A stretch of DNA of 7,766 nt, from NCBI GenBank assembly GCA_013140935.1, contig JABFSD010000435.1:1-7766 (forward strand), read 5' to 3'. This DNA comes from Acidobacteriota bacterium. Lineage in GTDB: Bacteria; Acidobacteriota; Blastocatellia; RBC074. The translations under genes and the position numbers were made by a program. Below, in pieces: positions 6,344 through 7,766 of the stretch. The notes beneath the pieces are model-generated. The model was not told the DNA's origin. It worked only from the letters and a program-made list of their open reading frames with translations, and searched no databases. Numbering within the stretch: the first letter of the stretch is position 1; each line of letters starts with the position of its first letter.

Positions 6344-6384
6344 GCAGGTCGTAGAACAAGATGTCATCTTGTTCTACGACCTGC
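6344..6384. repeat. Perfect 41-bp palindrome upstream of the Atl1-like gene
   Basis: Two perfect 20-nt arms (6344-6363 and 6365-6384) flank a single T at 6364. The element lies 48 nt after the WYL-regulator stop, and its right end touches the ribosome-binding site of the next gene. In RNA it would be a roughly 19-bp hairpin. It has no U-tract on the plus strand; the sequence after it is cggagaaagc. It could be an operator for a dimeric protein, a MITE-like or REP-like insertion, or an RNA hairpin controlling the downstream gene. Confidence 0.92.
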
Positions 6385-6388
6385 GGAG
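6385..6388 (+). promoter_or_regulatory. Shine-Dalgarno deciding the Atl1-like start
   Basis: GGAG lies 8 nt before the ATG at 6397, immediately outside the palindrome. It supports 6397 rather than the in-frame ATG at 6361, which lies inside the palindrome and has no such site. Confidence 0.75.
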
Positions 6389-6396
6389 AAAGCCTT

Positions 6397-6816
6397 ATGA
6401 AACGTGGAAAGAAAACCTGGACGCAAAAGCTCGACCAAAAAACCCCAGCGAAGATAGTAGAACTCGACCGAGAGTATGCAGGTGTTCCGGCAGGCGGCGG
6501 TTTGTTCGTGCCTACGCCGCGCCTGGTCGAGGCTTACGTTCGCAAGATTCCCAAGGGAGTCAGCGTGACGCCGCAAACGCTGCGCAAAGATTTGGCAACC
6601 GAACACAAAGCCGATGGAACGTGCCCGCTTACGACCGGCATCTTCCTGCGCATCGTGGCCGAAGCGGCTTATGAACAATATCTCGCGGGTACGCCGCTCA
6701 AAGACCTCGCGCCGTTTTGGCGCGTAATTGATCTGCAATCGCCGACGGCGAAGAAGCTCACATTCGGCACCGACTTTCTCAAAACGCAGCGGGAAAAAGA
6801 AAAGCTCGCTGCCTAA
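6397..6816 (+). CDS. Atl1/MGMT-like DNA-binding protein without the methyl-acceptor cysteine
   Basis: This 139-residue protein appears related to the winged-helix domain of O6-alkylguanine-DNA alkyltransferases. IPKGVSVTPQTLRKDLA (51-67) corresponds to the helix-turn-helix region, and PFWRVID (106-112) sits where alkyltransferases carry PCHRV. The catalytic Cys is therefore Phe107 and the His is Trp108, so alkyl transfer is not expected. Atl proteins with a substituted Cys instead bind alkylated bases and hand them to excision repair, and that is the likeliest role. The conserved TCPLTTGIFLRIVAEAAYEQ (75-94) marks a subfamily that I recall as annotated 'MGMT family'; its exact function is not established. 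The start at 6397 follows the GGAG site. The DinB gene begins 31 nt downstream on the same strand, suggesting an operon. Confidence 0.75.
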   Translation: MKRGKKTWTQKLDQKTPAKIVELDREYAGVPAGGGLFVPTPRLVEAYVRKIPKGVSVTPQTLRKDLATEHKADGTCPLTTGIFLRIVAEAAYEQYLAGTPLKDLAPFWRVIDLQSPTAKKLTFGTDFLKTQREKEKLAA

Positions 6817-6847
6817 ACATCAACCTTGAATGGAGGGAGAAGATTTA

Positions 6848-7351
6848 ATGGACAAACAAGCACTATTAGGACAACGCGGTTATTTTGCGATGGTACACGG
6901 CGTCACGCTGAAGCTGATGGAAAATTTCGGCGACGACGGTTTGGACTTTCGCCCGCAACCGGACATGCGTTCGGCGCGCGAGTTGTTCGCGCACATTTAC
7001 GCGATGGAAAAGGTCAACGCCGAACACTTGCGCGGCAGCAAGGTTTCTCAAGAGGACGAAAACGCGGCCATCCCCGAAACCGACGCCGGCAAAGCGCTCG
7101 TCGCAGAAATGAAAACCGTGGCGCAATTGCAAGCCTTTGCCCGCGCCTCGCATCAAGCCATGGATGAGCTATTGGCAGCCTTGAGCGAGGAAGAATTACA
7201 ACAACAAGTCGAACTGCCTTACGGCGTCTTTCCCCGCTGGCAAGTCTTCGCGTTTATGTATGACGAACACTGGCATCATCGCGGACAGCTTTACACTTAC
7301 GCGCGGTTGGCGGGCAAAGAGCCGTTGATGGTTTACAGTTACGACCATTAA
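6848..7351 (+). CDS. DinB-family four-helix-bundle protein
   Basis: This 167-residue protein has the DinB/YfiT-like layout: four helices with a metal site and a C-terminal HHRGQLYTYARL signature (143-154). His49 (LFAHIYAME) and His144 are the probable metal ligands. The usual HxxxH pair is altered: four residues before His144 there is Glu140 (DEHWHH), with an extra His141 nearby, so the ligand set is uncertain. DinB-type proteins include metal-dependent thiol transferases (bacillithiol, mycothiol or glutathione type) and many damage-inducible proteins of unknown substrate. The ATG at 6848 is chosen because a GGAGG/GGGAGA purine tract (6832-6840) precedes it; an ATG at 6830 lies before that tract and is unlikely. 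It probably shares a transcript with the Atl1-like gene. Its TAA overlaps the convergent cofD stop. Confidence 0.87.
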   Translation: MDKQALLGQRGYFAMVHGVTLKLMENFGDDGLDFRPQPDMRSARELFAHIYAMEKVNAEHLRGSKVSQEDENAAIPETDAGKALVAEMKTVAQLQAFARASHQAMDELLAALSEEELQQQVELPYGVFPRWQVFAFMYDEHWHHRGQLYTYARLAGKEPLMVYSYDH

Positions 7352-7766
7352 GCCGACGCGCGCCGGGCGCTTTGCAATTCTTTGACGCACTGCATCGTGA
7401 AAAGCGCGAGCGCGTATTTCTCAGGCGCTCCGCTCATCACGGTGTTGGTGACGAAAACCTTCAGCCCCAGCTTTTCAATCTCTTCTTTCAGATCGGCGTC
7501 CTGTTGGTCAATGATAAATCCATCTATCAGGTTGGCGTAAATTTGCGCGACGCCCAATGCCGACACAGGCGAACCGGTTTGCGCCAGCATTCGATCAGCC
7601 GGGCCTTTCAGGGCTTGTCCTTTGATGATCGGGCTGATGGCGATTTTCTGCGCGGCGGCTTGTTCGATCAGTTTGCGTAGGCCGGGCACAGTGAGAATCG
7701 GGCCGATGCTGATGAGCGGATTGCTCGGACAAAACACGATGGCTTCGGCGCGAGTAAGAGCGTCTA
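7348..7766 (-). CDS. cofD: CofD, 2-phospho-L-lactate transferase, C-terminal part (5' end outside window)
   Basis: The visible 138 C-terminal residues carry typical CofD motifs: AIVFCPSNPLISIGPIL, PIIKGQALKGPADRML and GVAQIYANLIDGFIIDQQD. CofD (FbiA in actinobacteria) joins a phospholactyl or phosphoenolpyruvyl moiety from a guanylylated precursor to the deazaflavin FO, giving the F420-0 skeleton in coenzyme F420 synthesis. The reading frame is open to the window edge; the GTG at 7737 is internal because homology (DALTRAEAIVF) continues upstream of it. The stop TAA at 7350-7348 overlaps the DinB stop on the other strand (shared TTAA). It implies that the organism makes F420 or a related deazaflavin cofactor, provided the other genes exist elsewhere. 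Confidence 0.93.
   Translation of the reverse strand, partial: DALTRAEAIVFCPSNPLISIGPILTVPGLRKLIEQAAAQKIAISPIIKGQALKGPADRMLAQTGSPVSALGVAQIYANLIDGFIIDQQDADLKEEIEKLGLKVFVTNTVMSGAPEKYALALFTMQCVKELQSARRASA

Noticed and set aside
6361..6396. ATG at 6361 as the start of the Atl1-like protein
   Set aside because: It lies inside the perfect palindrome with no ribosome-binding site, and the 12 extra residues are not part of the family pattern.

Overview
The window is bacterial chromosomal DNA, G+C-rich and gene-dense: nine complete protein genes, two genes cut by the window edges, and one gene fragment. A phenylalanine/tyrosine catabolic cluster, a CofD-type F420 biosynthesis gene, palindromic intergenic repeats and the style of the accessory genes together suggest a soil-type bacterium such as an Acidobacteriota (Blastocatellia-like) member. 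That assignment is an inference from gene content; there is no rRNA or other decisive marker here.

Layout. Positions 1-299 (minus) hold the start of a small membrane-anchored protein. 300-452 is intergenic with a long inverted repeat. From about 5218 down to 453, on the minus strand, lies an aromatic amino-acid catabolic cluster: a class IV (BCAT-type) aminotransferase (5218-4280), phenylalanine 4-monooxygenase phhA (4238-3315) and 4-hydroxyphenylpyruvate dioxygenase hpd (1547-453). Between phhA and hpd sits an interruption of about 1.75 kb. It holds an AT-rich DUF5677-like gene (3272-2439), a short duplicated fragment of the 5' end of hpd (2407-2348), and a two-gene module of a small unrecognised protein (2312-1965) plus an HNH endonuclease (1968-1561). 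On the plus strand follow a divergent WYL-domain regulator (5354-6295), a perfect 41-bp palindrome (6344-6384), an Atl1/MGMT-like DNA-binding protein (6397-6816) and a DinB-family protein (6848-7351). The far end of the window is the 3' part of cofD on the minus strand (7766-7348), whose stop codon overlaps the DinB stop.

How the genes work together. PhhA makes tyrosine from phenylalanine, a transaminase turns tyrosine into 4-hydroxyphenylpyruvate (possibly the class IV enzyme, unproven), and Hpd converts that to homogentisate. The Atl1-like and DinB genes are 31 nt apart and probably form a separate operon with a DNA-damage or small-molecule detoxification theme.

The most interesting observation is that the HNH module is bracketed by direct repeats of the first ~60 bp of hpd. 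The upstream copy is a truncated hpd start whose reading frame ends in an ATGA overlap with the module's first gene. That gene ends in a GTGA overlap with the HNH gene, and the HNH gene's tail abuts the Shine-Dalgarno of the intact hpd. This looks like a nuclease module that inserted at the hpd start by long target duplication, kept hpd intact and became embedded in its operon. Recombination between the repeats would excise the module precisely.
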